The translations under genes and the position numbers were made by a program. This document shows positions 8,680 through 17,822 of a stretch of 64,000 nucleotides of DNA, piece after piece. The notes below the pieces were generated by a model. The model saw only the letters and a list, made by a program, of their open reading frames with translations, did no database searches and was not told where the DNA came from. Source of the DNA: Veillonella infantium (GTDB taxonomy: Bacteria; Bacillota; Negativicutes; Veillonellales; Veillonellaceae). Within the stretch, counting starts at the first letter, position 1, and each line of letters starts with the position of its first letter. The stretch is from contig NZ_PPDD01000004.1 of NCBI RefSeq assembly GCF_002959895.1, forward strand, positions 27,310-91,309. Direction: 5' to 3'.

Positions 8680-9178
8680 GTGCTTTTCGGCGCTCTTTAA
8701 AGAAGTCTTTCATAATTTGGCTGCATTCATCACCAAGCACACCAGATGCTAGTTCTGGTTCATGATTTAAACCAGGATGAGAGAGCACATTGAATAGCGA
8801 TTCTACAGCGCCTCCTTTGTAATCACTTGCACCATATACGACACGATCAATACGACTGTTAATAATGGCTCCAGCGCACATCGGACACGGCTCTATCGTA
8901 ACATACAGGGTACAACCAGTCAACCGCCAGCGCTTGAGAACATCGCATGCTTCGCGGATGACGAGGACCTCTGCATGAGCCGTTGCATCATGATCAAGTT
9001 CACGACGATTGTGGTGGCGTGACACGATTGTATTATCTTCTACGAGAATGGCACCAATAGGGATTTCTCCAAGTTCATAAGCCTTGCGAGCTTCTTCCAT
9101 GGCGATAGCCATGAAATACTCATCCCGTGTGCGTTCATCCATATTTTCAATATCGATAGGTGTAATGTCTTTTGTCAT
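8633..9178 (-). CDS. tadA: tRNA-specific adenosine deaminase TadA
   Basis: This 181-residue zinc deaminase converts the wobble adenosine of tRNA-Arg(ACG) to inosine. The catalytic HAE is at residues 68-70 and the zinc ligands are in EPCPMC (Cys98, Cys101). The ATG at 9178 is preferred over 9184 because AAGAGG is then seven bases away. The last 15 or so codons and the stop codon are read from the tRNA-Ser gene, giving a C-terminal tail beyond the usual TadA end. In Bacillus tadA also lies next to a serine tRNA gene, so the pairing is an old one, though the overlap is notable. Confidence 0.94.
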   Translation of the reverse strand: MTKDITPIDIENMDERTRDEYFMAIAMEEARKAYELGEIPIGAILVEDNTIVSRHHNRRELDHDATAHAEVLVIREACDVLKRWRLTGCTLYVTIEPCPMCAGAIINSRIDRVVYGASDYKGGAVESLFNVLSHPGLNHEPELASGVLGDECSQIMKDFFKERRKARRSTQEAEGSALEMR

Positions 9179-9261
9179 TGGCATACCTCTTCATGTATAA
9201 TATCTTACATAAAGTCTATCATAGTGTACGCAGTTATGCGAATAGATTATTTGGGGGAAAT

Positions 9262-9909
9262 ATGGACATTATTTGGTATATATTTGATATGATTGGCACT
9301 ATTGCCTTTGCTGTATCCGGTGCACTCGTTGGGGTAGCCCGAAAGATGGATATATTTGGGATGACTGTTCTTGCATTGGCTACTGCCATTGGTGGTGGTA
9401 TTGTACGGGACGTGTTGCTCGGCTATTTTCCGCCGAATTCATTGCGAAATGTAGTGTATGTTACCGTTGTTTTAGTGGTAACTGTTATCGTGTTCTTGAT
9501 TTATAACAGTCGATATCGCAAGCATGCTATGGGGCCTCGTAGTCGAGCTAGTTACTTGTTAGCTGATGCATTAGGGCTAGCATCATTTACAGTAACAGGT
9601 GCCTCTGCAGGTTTTAAACTCTATCCAGAGTTGCCTATCTTTATTGTATTGCTCGGTACAATCACTGCTGTTGGTGGCGGTATTATCCGCGATATGTTGG
9701 CGCAACGCATCCCATCTGTTTTGAAAGAGGATGTATATGCCTTGCCTAGTATTATTGGAGGCATCGTTTATTATCTTATGGTCACATCGAGTTGGGACAG
9801 TATGGCCGTATATGGTGCTTTCACAGTGGTACTCGTTATCCGTCTGCTAGCCATCAAGTACAATTGGAGTCTACCTAAGGTAGGAAAGTCCAAGCCGGTT
9901 GCGAAATAA
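9262..9909 (+). CDS. TRIC/UPF0126-family membrane protein
   Basis: This 215-residue inner-membrane protein has seven predicted helices in two similar halves. Each half contains a GGG-x-x-RD motif (GGGIVRDVLLG and GGGIIRDMLAQ), the hallmark of the UPF0126 family related to trimeric intracellular cation channels. Bacterial members are proposed to pass cations or glycine; the substrate here is unknown. The ATG at 9262 follows GGGGG at an acceptable distance; an upstream in-frame ATG would overlap the divergent tadA promoter region. Confidence 0.9.
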   Translation: MDIIWYIFDMIGTIAFAVSGALVGVARKMDIFGMTVLALATAIGGGIVRDVLLGYFPPNSLRNVVYVTVVLVVTVIVFLIYNSRYRKHAMGPRSRASYLLADALGLASFTVTGASAGFKLYPELPIFIVLLGTITAVGGGIIRDMLAQRIPSVLKEDVYALPSIIGGIVYYLMVTSSWDSMAVYGAFTVVLVIRLLAIKYNWSLPKVGKSKPVAK

Positions 9910-10037
9910 TGGTCAAATGATATAATTATACTATTGAGCATATGAACATTTCATAAAAGTGTCAGAAAAAGAGAGTATTATATAACAGTTCATTTTGCGA
10001 GTCGGGAGTACTCGCTACACAGAAGGAGATTTGATTT

Positions 10038-11843
10038 ATGACGAATAAATGGTTGAAAGTAGCACTTATGGCTGCAGCCATCGCTACTGGTACATCTATT
10101 AAAATTGATGCGGAAACCGTATTGTACGTACCTCAAGATGATCGCCCTGTAAGTTTACAATATACTGTAGATACAGCTCGTGAAGCAGGTATGACTATAT
10201 TGACGCCACCTCAAAATTTGATTTCAGGTAAGACCTATCAAGGTCAAGCAGATCAAATTATGGCTTGGGTTGAACAAAATGCAGGTCGTGCTGATGTGAT
10301 GGTATTGAGTACAGATACACTTATTTATGGTGGTCTTGTAGACTCTCGTAAACATAATATTCCACTTTCAACATTGGAAAGTCGTTTGAAACGTATTGAA
10401 GCCTTAAAAGCTCGTAATAAAAAGGTTCGTATCTATGGCTTTGGCACTGTAATGCGTTCTCCACGTGCTAGTGGTGGCGGTACTGAGCCAGCTTACTATG
10501 CTGAATACGGTCCTACTATCTTCCAAATTGCAGCATTACAAGATAAATTAGATTCTGGGTCCTTAACACAAGAGGAAACTCAAAAATTGATGAGCTTGCA
10601 AGCCTCTGTTCCTGTAGAATATCTACAAGATTGGTTTGACCGCCGTCAAAAAAATATGAAAATCAACAAAGAATTAATCGATGAAACTCGTAGCGGTGTA
10701 TTCGATTACTTTGCATTGGGTCATGATGATACATCTCAATTGTCTCAATCTGCATTAGAAGGTCGTTACTTAAGTAAATACTCTAAGGATATTCCTGCTG
10801 AGAAATATGGTAGCTTCCCTGGTGCCGACCAACTTGGTCTATTGTTGATGGCTCGTTCTCGTACAGATGAAAGTACAGAAAAACCTACATTCTCCGTAAT
10901 TTACCCACTCGGTGGTGGCGGTAAAACTTTGCCAGGTTACGAAGACCAAACAGTTGATAAAACGATTGCACAACACGTTGAGGCCGTAGGTGGCACTATG
11001 GTGACACAAGGTAAACCAACTGTGTTGTTAGCCGTGAATACACCACTTACTACAAGTACTGGTGAATCTGAAAGCTTCGAGAACTTCCCGATGATTTCTA
11101 ATTCTACTAATGCTTTCGTAGATCGCATTCAACAAGCTGTTGATTCTGGTGTAAACGTCAGTGTTGCTGATATTGCTTATAACAATGGTGCTGATAATAC
11201 ATTGGTATCTGCTATGTATAAGCGCGATTTGCTATACAAAATCGGTGCGTATAATGGTTGGAATACAGCAAGTAATACGATAGGCTATGCCATTGCTCAA
11301 GGCGTATTGCTCAAAACTATGAGCCCAGAAGGTCACCGTAAGATGTTGACTCAACAATACTTAGATAACTGGGCGTACCAAGCAAATATCCGTAAAGATA
11401 TTTACCGTATGCAAGACTCTATTCGCACAGATAATGTACGTTACTCTGGCGAGTTGAATGAACGTCTTGAAAGTTATTTAGGCGAACGTATCCAAGACTT
11501 TGCTGAAAAATACCTTAAAGTTGACCCTCGTACAGTAAAAGCTACATTCCCTTGGGGCCGTCTATTCGAAACAGATATTACAATCTATGATAAACCTGTA
11601 GTGCCTCTTGAAAAAGAATTGCGCTTGAAACGTGAAGCAGAGGCAAAAGCTAAAGCCGAAGCGGAAGCTAAGGCTAAGGCAGAAGCTGCAGCTAAGGCTA
11701 ATGGTCAAGCTGTGCCAGTCAAACCAGCAAAGACTCAAACTGAACTCTCTACAGTATCTGTAATTCCAGTAGTAAAACAACCAGCTACTACATCTCAAGG
11801 TCTACGCATTGTGCCAACACCTGCCGTTGTACCTGGTCAATAA
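10038..11843 (+). CDS. Secreted DUF4127 protein
   Basis: This 601-residue protein has a signal peptide and the DUF4127 opening signature YVPQDDRPVSLQY, followed by the conserved block STDTLIYGGLVDSR. No reaction is established for this family. Residues from about 535 to 560 form an Ala/Lys/Glu-rich helix (repeating AKAEAE), followed by a flexible Pro/Thr/Val-rich tail, which may tether the enzyme-like domain to the envelope. AAGGAG precedes the ATG. The next gene, an acyltransferase, starts 16 bases after the stop, so the two are co-transcribed and may act on the same envelope polymer. Confidence 0.85.
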   Translation: MTNKWLKVALMAAAIATGTSIKIDAETVLYVPQDDRPVSLQYTVDTAREAGMTILTPPQNLISGKTYQGQADQIMAWVEQNAGRADVMVLSTDTLIYGGLVDSRKHNIPLSTLESRLKRIEALKARNKKVRIYGFGTVMRSPRASGGGTEPAYYAEYGPTIFQIAALQDKLDSGSLTQEETQKLMSLQASVPVEYLQDWFDRRQKNMKINKELIDETRSGVFDYFALGHDDTSQLSQSALEGRYLSKYSKDIPAEKYGSFPGADQLGLLLMARSRTDESTEKPTFSVIYPLGGGGKTLPGYEDQTVDKTIAQHVEAVGGTMVTQGKPTVLLAVNTPLTTSTGESESFENFPMISNSTNAFVDRIQQAVDSGVNVSVADIAYNNGADNTLVSAMYKRDLLYKIGAYNGWNTASNTIGYAIAQGVLLKTMSPEGHRKMLTQQYLDNWAYQANIRKDIYRMQDSIRTDNVRYSGELNERLESYLGERIQDFAEKYLKVDPRTVKATFPWGRLFETDITIYDKPVVPLEKELRLKREAEAKAKAEAEAKAKAEAAAKANGQAVPVKPAKTQTELSTVSVIPVVKQPATTSQGLRIVPTPAVVPGQ

Positions 11844-11859
11844 TGAATAGGGAATGGCT

Positions 11860-12975
11860 ATGAAAAAAGCATTTTTACCGGAAATTACTTATATGCGTGG
11901 CCTCTGTATGCTCGGTGTTATCGGCATTCATGTAGGCTCCTATGCATTGCAAAATCCTTTTGTAAATTTAGAACTTATTAGCGTCTTAGAAATTCTATCG
12001 CGCTTTGGAGTGCCGGCATTTTTCTTCCTCTCTGCATTTGGCTTGTTTTATCATACATCTGTAGAGGGACCATTCTCATATAAGGAATTTATGCACCGCC
12101 GTATTCAGGTGGTGCTATTTCCATATATTACGTGGTCTTTATTTTACTTGCTCTATACGGGGCTGACGGCACATAATCTAGGCAATTTACATCCCGGGCC
12201 ATTGGCGGTAAATCTATTGTTTGGTACGTCTATGTATCATTTATACTTTATGGTTATCCTCTTATGGTTCTACGTGATGATGCCGCTATGGCGAGCTATG
12301 GTGAAAGTTATCTTAAAACGACCTGTATTTTGGATGATCTTACTATTTATTATCCAAGTTGCTATCGATTATGTCTCGTCTTACATACTCGGCCGTTGGG
12401 TAACAGAACATCTTAGTAATAACCCTGTGTTGAAATATCTCTTTGATATGAGACTTAACTATTGGGTCATCCATTATGTGTGGATATTCCTGTTGGGGGC
12501 TGTATGTGCTGAACGATATGAAACGGTATGCGAATACATGTGGCGTTATCGTTACTTGTTAGGTGCTAGTGCAGTAGGCTCTATATTGTTGATGCTCGGA
12601 TCCTACTACTATGTCATGGACGTATGGCATTATACAGTGCTAGAAGCAATTTATACAGTTCATCAAATGAGTCCAATGGGTGTCCTCTATACTGGACTGG
12701 GAACACTATTTAGTTTGTTCCTATTCCAAACCTTACCAATGAATGCGACTATGGAATCTACTTGGTCAGAAATAGGGGATAAGTCCTACGGTATTTATTT
12801 AGCACATCCATTCTGGTTGTTGATCATCTCTGGCGTGATGGCTAAATATAATCTCCTCTATACAGTGGTCAATGTACTTGCCATGTATGCTATGGCGCTA
12901 GGACTGTCTTATTTGACTACAGTTGCTCTCAATTATGTGCCTAAACCAATTCGTAAATTTATATTGGGACATTAG
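11860..12975 (+). CDS. Acyltransferase 3 (OafA-like) membrane protein
   Basis: This 371-residue protein has ten or so hydrophobic helices and the acyltransferase-3 N-terminal pattern YMRGLCMLGVIGIHV, in which the conserved Arg and His are 10 residues apart. Family members move acetyl or other acyl groups onto cell-surface sugars. The ATG at 11860 is chosen because the AGGGA ribosome binding site would touch the other candidate at 11854. It follows the DUF4127 gene in one operon. The acceptor sugar is unknown. Confidence 0.85.
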   Translation: MKKAFLPEITYMRGLCMLGVIGIHVGSYALQNPFVNLELISVLEILSRFGVPAFFFLSAFGLFYHTSVEGPFSYKEFMHRRIQVVLFPYITWSLFYLLYTGLTAHNLGNLHPGPLAVNLLFGTSMYHLYFMVILLWFYVMMPLWRAMVKVILKRPVFWMILLFIIQVAIDYVSSYILGRWVTEHLSNNPVLKYLFDMRLNYWVIHYVWIFLLGAVCAERYETVCEYMWRYRYLLGASAVGSILLMLGSYYYVMDVWHYTVLEAIYTVHQMSPMGVLYTGLGTLFSLFLFQTLPMNATMESTWSEIGDKSYGIYLAHPFWLLIISGVMAKYNLLYTVVNVLAMYAMALGLSYLTTVALNYVPKPIRKFILGH

Positions 12976-12980
12976 TAGTA

Positions 12981-13026
12981 ATCCGCTAGGATATAGTTTT
13001 TAACTATGGCATCCTAGCGGATTTTT
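12981..13026 (+). terminator. Terminator after the acyltransferase gene
   Basis: ATCCGCTAGGAT pairs with ATCCTAGCGGAT, with a second small stem inside, followed by a T-run. Confidence 0.9.
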
Positions 13027-13146
13027 GTATATCTAAATTGTATCTTTCACAAAGTAAAGTGTGAAAATTTGAAAGTAATTGTGATATAATAAGTCCATGA
13101 TGATTACTACTTGATAGAGTAACGATATAGAAAAAGAGGTGCTCCT

Positions 13147-14004
13147 ATGCAAGAATTAACATATTTTAATGGCGAGTTCGTTGAACCAGGTGCCAAAGTT
13201 ATCAGTATTGATGACCGTGGTTATTTGTTTGGTGACTCTGTATACGAAGTGGTACGTGTCGTAAAAGGCCGTTGCTTCGCATTGTCCTACCATCAAGATC
13301 GCTTGTATCGCTCTATGCGTGAAATGGATATTCCAGTAAAAATGACCCCAGATGATTTAACTGAATTGCACGAAATTCTAATCGAGCAAAGTGAAATTAA
13401 AGAGGGTTATATTTATTTGCAAATCTCTCGTGGTGTAGCACCACGTCATCATGCATATGATCGCTCTAAACTAGAACCACAAATGCTCATGTCTATCCGC
13501 AATCTAGATATGGATGCGGTTAATAAATTGGGCGAAGGTGTTAAAGCAATTGCATTGCCTGATGAACGTTGGGACCATGTAGATATTAAGACTACTAACT
13601 TGATTCCGAATATCTTGGCACAAACTAAAGCGGAAAAGAAATTTGCTTATACTGCAATCTTATTCCGAGATGGTATTTGTACAGAGGGCGCTACATCTAA
13701 TGTATTTGCTATCAAAGATGGTATCTTGTATACGCACCCGGCCGACAATCATATCTTAAAAGGTATTACGCGCCAAATGATTTTGACCCGCGTAGCACCA
13801 TCTCTAGGTATTACAGTTATTGAAAAAGAATTTGATCGTGCCTTTGTAGATGATGCGGACGAATTATTCTTTACCGATACAATTGGTGGTGTCATCCCAA
13901 TTACTAAGCTAGATAGAAATCCAGTATCTGGTGGCAAACCAGGTGCTATTACACTTCGTCTACGCGAAGCACTAGAAAAATTGATGGAAGAAGGTTTGCC
14001 TTAA
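13147..14004 (+). CDS. dat: D-amino-acid transaminase
   Basis: This 285-residue class IV PLP aminotransferase has the catalytic lysine in DIKTTNLIPN (Lys148) and the sequence RGVAPRHH at residues 95-102. This matches the Arg/His carboxylate trap that separates D-amino acid transaminases from branched-chain transaminases. It interconverts D-alanine and D-glutamate with their keto acids, supplying D-amino acids for peptidoglycan. AAAGAGGTG precedes the ATG and a TATAAT at 13085-13090 is the likely -10. The metN gene follows after about 55 bases. Confidence 0.93.
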   Translation: MQELTYFNGEFVEPGAKVISIDDRGYLFGDSVYEVVRVVKGRCFALSYHQDRLYRSMREMDIPVKMTPDDLTELHEILIEQSEIKEGYIYLQISRGVAPRHHAYDRSKLEPQMLMSIRNLDMDAVNKLGEGVKAIALPDERWDHVDIKTTNLIPNILAQTKAEKKFAYTAILFRDGICTEGATSNVFAIKDGILYTHPADNHILKGITRQMILTRVAPSLGITVIEKEFDRAFVDDADELFFTDTIGGVIPITKLDRNPVSGGKPGAITLRLREALEKLMEEGLP

Positions 14005-14059
14005 TAGGTAATCGACTTTCATTACATGGTAAACTTTTCCCTTAAGAAAGGACATTATT

Positions 14060-15106
14060 TTGATTCAATTACAACACATTAGTAAAGTCTATGAAGGTGC
14101 TACTCGTGTGGAAGCTTTAAAAGATATTAGCCTTGACGTTAAGGAAGGTGAAATCTTTGGCATTATCGGTCAATCTGGGGCCGGCAAATCCACATTGATT
14201 CGATGCATTAATATGCTCGAAGCTCCTACTTCTGGCTCTGTTATCGTCAATGGTACAGATTTAACAACACTTAGCAAATCCGATTTGCGTAAAGCACGCA
14301 AAGATATTGGTATGATTTTCCAACATTTTAATTTATTGTCATCTCGTACAGTATATGATAATGTGGCATTTCCGTTGGAATTACAAGGAATGAGCAAATC
14401 TGAAATCAAGGAACGCATTACGCCAATCCTTGATATCGTAGGTCTTACTGAGCGTATGAACAATTATCCATCCCAATTATCCGGTGGTCAAAAACAACGT
14501 GTTGGTATCGCTCGTGCCTTAGCGTCTAATCCAAAGGTTCTTCTTTGTGATGAAGCTACATCTGCGCTTGATCCGCAAACAACAGAATCCATTTTGAAAT
14601 TGTTGAAAGATATCAACGAAAAGATGGGCCTTACTATCGTTCTCATCACTCATGAAATGCACGTAATCCGTGAAATTTGTGATCGTGTAGCGGTTATCGA
14701 AGGCGGTGTAATCTTAGAAGAAGGTAGCACTGTTGAAGTGTTTACACATCCTCGTGAAAATACTACAAAAGAATTCATTAGTTCTGTAGTAAGTGAGAAC
14801 TTACCGCCAGAAGCGTTAGAGCATTTAGAATTACATGACCAATGGATTGCAGGTACAGCTCCATTAGTACGTCTTAAATTTACAGGCCAAGCTACGGATG
14901 AACCTGTAGTAGCAGGCCTTGTACGACGCTTTAACCTCGATGTAAGTATCCTCTTTGGTGGCATCGACTATATCCAAAATACATGCGTTGGTCGCCTTAT
15001 CGTTATCTTGAATGGTGACCCTGAAAATGCTCAAGAGGGCTTAGATTACATCAAAACATTACCAATTGAAAGCGAGGTGATCGGTTATGTCAGAGCAAAT
15101 CATTAA
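14060..15106 (+). CDS. metN: Methionine ABC transporter ATPase MetN
   Basis: This 348-residue protein has Walker A GQSGAGKST (37-45), the signature LSGGQKQR, Walker B VLLCDEATSALD and the H-loop VLITHEM. The last 90 or so residues form a NIL domain, which senses methionine and shuts down transport in MetN proteins. Translation starts at TTG, since AAGAAAGGA lies eight bases upstream and no ATG fits. The metI gene overlaps its 3' end by 20 bases. The partner lipoprotein metQ is at 1589-2410 on the opposite strand. Confidence 0.95.
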   Translation: MIQLQHISKVYEGATRVEALKDISLDVKEGEIFGIIGQSGAGKSTLIRCINMLEAPTSGSVIVNGTDLTTLSKSDLRKARKDIGMIFQHFNLLSSRTVYDNVAFPLELQGMSKSEIKERITPILDIVGLTERMNNYPSQLSGGQKQRVGIARALASNPKVLLCDEATSALDPQTTESILKLLKDINEKMGLTIVLITHEMHVIREICDRVAVIEGGVILEEGSTVEVFTHPRENTTKEFISSVVSENLPPEALEHLELHDQWIAGTAPLVRLKFTGQATDEPVVAGLVRRFNLDVSILFGGIDYIQNTCVGRLIVILNGDPENAQEGLDYIKTLPIESEVIGYVRANH

Positions 15107-15740
15107 TCTTCTCATAACTGGGACCCTTGATACATTGCAAATGACCATCATCTCTACAGTCATGGCTATGTTATTTGGTATTCCTCTCGGTGTTATTTTG
15201 GTAGTAACCTCTAAGGGTCATATCTTAGAAAATGTAGCGCTTAATAAGGTGCTAGGTGCTATCGTGAATGCAACGCGTTCCATACCATTTATCATCTTGA
15301 TGGTAGCTATCATTCCATTTACTCGTATGGTGGCAGGCACATCTATTGGTACAACTGCAGCTTGTGTACCTTTAACAATTGCAGCAATACCATTCTTAGC
15401 GCGCCTTGTGGAAACATCTATTAAAGATATTAACTTTGGTGTTATTGAGGCAGCTCAATCTATGGGGGCAAGTCCACTCCAAATTATTTGGAAAGTATTA
15501 TTACCTGAAGCATTGCCTACGATTATCGACAATGTAACGGTTCTAATCGTTAATCTCATCAGTTATTCTGCGATGGCAGGTGCAATCGGCGGCGGTGGCC
15601 TTGGTGATATTGCTATCCGATATGGTTATCAACGCTTCCAAGCTGATATTATGATTGCTACCATCATTATCTTGGTCATTTTGGTACAATTAGTACAAAT
15701 GATTGGTGATGCATGGTCTAAAGCGATGAATAAGAAGTAG
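15087..15740 (+). CDS. metI: Methionine ABC transporter permease MetI
   Basis: This 217-residue inner-membrane permease has five to six helices and the EAA loop motif (VIEAAQSMGASPLQIIWKVL) that docks on the MetN ATPase. It starts inside the end of metN and is followed nine bases later by a TrpR-like regulator gene, so the three are one operon. Confidence 0.95.
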   Translation: MSEQIINLLITGTLDTLQMTIISTVMAMLFGIPLGVILVVTSKGHILENVALNKVLGAIVNATRSIPFIILMVAIIPFTRMVAGTSIGTTAACVPLTIAAIPFLARLVETSIKDINFGVIEAAQSMGASPLQIIWKVLLPEALPTIIDNVTVLIVNLISYSAMAGAIGGGGLGDIAIRYGYQRFQADIMIATIIILVILVQLVQMIGDAWSKAMNKK

Positions 15741-15749
15741 GAGGCTCCT

Positions 15750-16046
15750 ATGAGTATCAATGAAAAATTGAGAAGTCAACAAAACGATGAGTTATTCACC
15801 GCTATTTTAACGCTTGAAAATACTGAGGAATGCTATGCATTTTTTGAAGATATTTGTACGATTAATGAATTAAAAGCCTTATCTCAACGCTTGCAAGTAG
15901 CAAAAATGTTACGCGCAGGGGATAGCTATGAAAAAATCGTAGAAGAAACAGGCGCCAGTACGGCAACGATTAGCCGTGTAAAACGATGCCTAGTTTATGG
16001 TGCTGATGGCTATACATTAGCGCTAGATCGTTTAGGTGCAAAATAA
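15750..16046 (+). CDS. TrpR-like DNA-binding protein, YerC/YecD family
   Basis: This 98-residue protein has the TrpR-superfamily layout: N-terminal helices, LKALSQRLQVAKML, and the helix-turn-helix SYEKIVEETGASTATISRVKRCL. Relatives in Firmicutes are annotated YerC/YecD and their effectors are largely unknown. GGAGG precedes the ATG. Its position nine bases after metI makes control of methionine uptake or of neighbouring genes a reasonable but untested guess. Confidence 0.88.
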   Translation: MSINEKLRSQQNDELFTAILTLENTEECYAFFEDICTINELKALSQRLQVAKMLRAGDSYEKIVEETGASTATISRVKRCLVYGADGYTLALDRLGAK

Positions 16047-16053
16047 TATAAAC

Positions 16054-16095
16054 TAGCATGACAACGGTGGCCCTTTGGCGACCGTTGATGTGCTA
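16054..16095 (+). repeat. Hairpin between yerC-like and TauE/SafE genes
   Basis: CAACGGT and ACCGTTG form the core of a long stem, with outer TAGCA/TGCTA pairs. No T-run follows, so this is more likely an mRNA stability or processing element than a terminator. Confidence 0.5.
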
Positions 16096-16111
16096 TCTGT
16101 AGGAGGTTTAT

Positions 16112-16906
16112 ATGGAGTGGCTCATTGAGGTAACAGGTTTACCATTTGATATCCTTATACTCATTTTGCTCGCTATAGCAGGTGCTTTTGCAGGCTTTGT
16201 AGACTCCATTGTGGGCGGCGGTGGACTCATTTCGGTTCCGGCCATGTTATTAACAAATCTTCCGCCTAGTATGGCCTTGGGCAGTAATAAATTATCCAGT
16301 ATTTTTGGTGCTGGCAGTGCATCTATTACGTTCTTGCGAAATCATATGGTTGATTTTTCGTTAGTTCGTAAACTATTGCCATTTACCTTTATTGGTTCTA
16401 TGATTGGTACATTAGCGGTTGTATCGTTGCCACCATTATATGTGAAGCCAATTATAATCATCCTGCTCGTTTGTGTCACACTTTTTGTGGTATTCAAAAA
16501 GGACTGGGGTGAGGTGAACCGCACTTCTGCAGTGGCAGGAAAAGCATTGTATATTTGCATGGCTTTTGCTCTTGGTATTGGTATTTATGATGGTTTTATT
16601 GGCCCTGGTACAGGTACATTTTTGATTATGGGCTTTATCTTTACTGGTTTTGATTTTTTACATGCTTCTGCAAATGCAAAAATATTGAATTTTACTAGTA
16701 ATTTAGCATCGTTAATCGTTTTTTTGTATTTAGGTCACGTCAATATTAAGTACGGTCTAGCCACAGGTGTTGGACAAATTATAGGTGCTTATTTAGGCTC
16801 TCATTTAGCTATTGCTAAAGGATCGTCGTTGGTACGTGTTGTATTCTTGTCGGTAACGACAGTTATGTTGTTGAAATTAGTCTATGATTATGTTTCAACA
16901 TTATAG
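16112..16906 (+). CDS. TauE/SafE (TSUP) family membrane exporter
   Basis: This 264-residue protein has about eight helices and the TSUP motifs GFVDSIVGGGGLISVPA and GIYDGFIGPGTGTFLIMGF. Members move sulfite, sulfoacetate or other sulfur or organic anions across the inner membrane. AGGAGG precedes the ATG. It lies downstream of the methionine importer genes and 11 bases before an SDR gene; a link to sulfur metabolism is possible but not shown. Confidence 0.9.
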   Translation: MEWLIEVTGLPFDILILILLAIAGAFAGFVDSIVGGGGLISVPAMLLTNLPPSMALGSNKLSSIFGAGSASITFLRNHMVDFSLVRKLLPFTFIGSMIGTLAVVSLPPLYVKPIIIILLVCVTLFVVFKKDWGEVNRTSAVAGKALYICMAFALGIGIYDGFIGPGTGTFLIMGFIFTGFDFLHASANAKILNFTSNLASLIVFLYLGHVNIKYGLATGVGQIIGAYLGSHLAIAKGSSLVRVVFLSVTTVMLLKLVYDYVSTL

Positions 16907-16917
16907 GAGGGCAAGGT

Positions 16918-17685
16918 ATGCCTCATAAAAGTGATGTACAAGTGGCATTGATTAGTGGTGGCACATCAGGAATTGGCTTTGCTACTGCGAAACTACTTCT
17001 AAAAGAAGGTTGGTGTGTCGTCATCAATGGTCGTGATGAAAAGTCAGGACAAAAAGCTAAGATGAAATTGCGTCGCTATTCTTCAAGGGTACAGTATGTA
17101 CAAGGGGATGTATCTAAGATTGAAGATTGCCAGCGTATTGTAAAAGAAACTGTCAAATTATTTGGTGGTGTATCTGCTCTCGTAACAGCGGCAGGCTATT
17201 ATGAGGAAGAGCTTCTAGCAGATGTGACAGAGGCGGCCTTTGATGAAATGTTTGGCACCAATGTGAAAGGTACGGTTTTCTTGTGCCAAGCGGCATTGCC
17301 TTATTTGCGCGCTACAAAGGGCAGCATTGTAACAGTAGCCAGTGATGCAGGATTGCAAGGTAACGTAGCTTGTTCTGTATACGGCGCTTCGAAAGGGGCG
17401 GTGGTAAGCTTTACGAAGTCTTTATCGCTAGAAATGGCACCCCATAATGTACGCGTTAACTGCGTGTGTCCAGGTGATGTAGATACCTCCTTAGTAGATA
17501 AGCAAATTGCAAATGCTCAACAAGATGCAGAGGCTGCCAAGGCTGAAATGGGGCAACATTATCCACTAGGTCGGATTGGCCAACCTCATGAGATTGGAGA
17601 GGTAATTGTATTTTTATTGAGTAGTAAAGCTTCTTTTGTAACGGGCGCTGCTTGGACTATTGATGGTGGTCTCACTAGTTGGTAA
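16918..17685 (+). CDS. Short-chain dehydrogenase/reductase
   Basis: This 255-residue Rossmann-fold enzyme has the nucleotide-binding GGTSGIG (14-20), the NAG-equivalent TAAG, the catalytic set Asn115, Ser142, Tyr155 and Lys159 (YGASK), and the PG motif CVCPGDVDT. It oxidises or reduces a small substrate with NAD(P)(H). The Arg in NGRD after strand 2 suggests a preference for NADP(H). The substrate cannot be predicted. It is co-transcribed with the TSUP gene. Confidence 0.9.
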   Translation: MPHKSDVQVALISGGTSGIGFATAKLLLKEGWCVVINGRDEKSGQKAKMKLRRYSSRVQYVQGDVSKIEDCQRIVKETVKLFGGVSALVTAAGYYEEELLADVTEAAFDEMFGTNVKGTVFLCQAALPYLRATKGSIVTVASDAGLQGNVACSVYGASKGAVVSFTKSLSLEMAPHNVRVNCVCPGDVDTSLVDKQIANAQQDAEAAKAEMGQHYPLGRIGQPHEIGEVIVFLLSSKASFVTGAAWTIDGGLTSW

Positions 17686-17767
17686 TATTGAAAATCTTAG
17701 ATGATATTTTACTTTTTAAAACTTGGAATAATTGTAAAAATTCATTCCCCTTATATCAATAGAATGG

Positions 17768-17773
17768 TATAAT
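17768..17773 (+). promoter_or_regulatory. Extended -10 promoter for the 17823 gene
   Basis: TATAAT is preceded by TGG, giving an extended -10. No good -35 is seen. The start codon is 50 bases downstream. Confidence 0.55.
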
Positions 17774-17822
17774 AATACTAATAATATGACCTATAGTTGG
17801 TTCACAACAAAGGAGAATACTT

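Noticed and set aside
9262..9909. Longer start for the TRIC-like protein at 9172
   Set aside because: It would reach into the tadA 5' region and add residues unlike the family; the ATG at 9262 has a fitting ribosome binding site.
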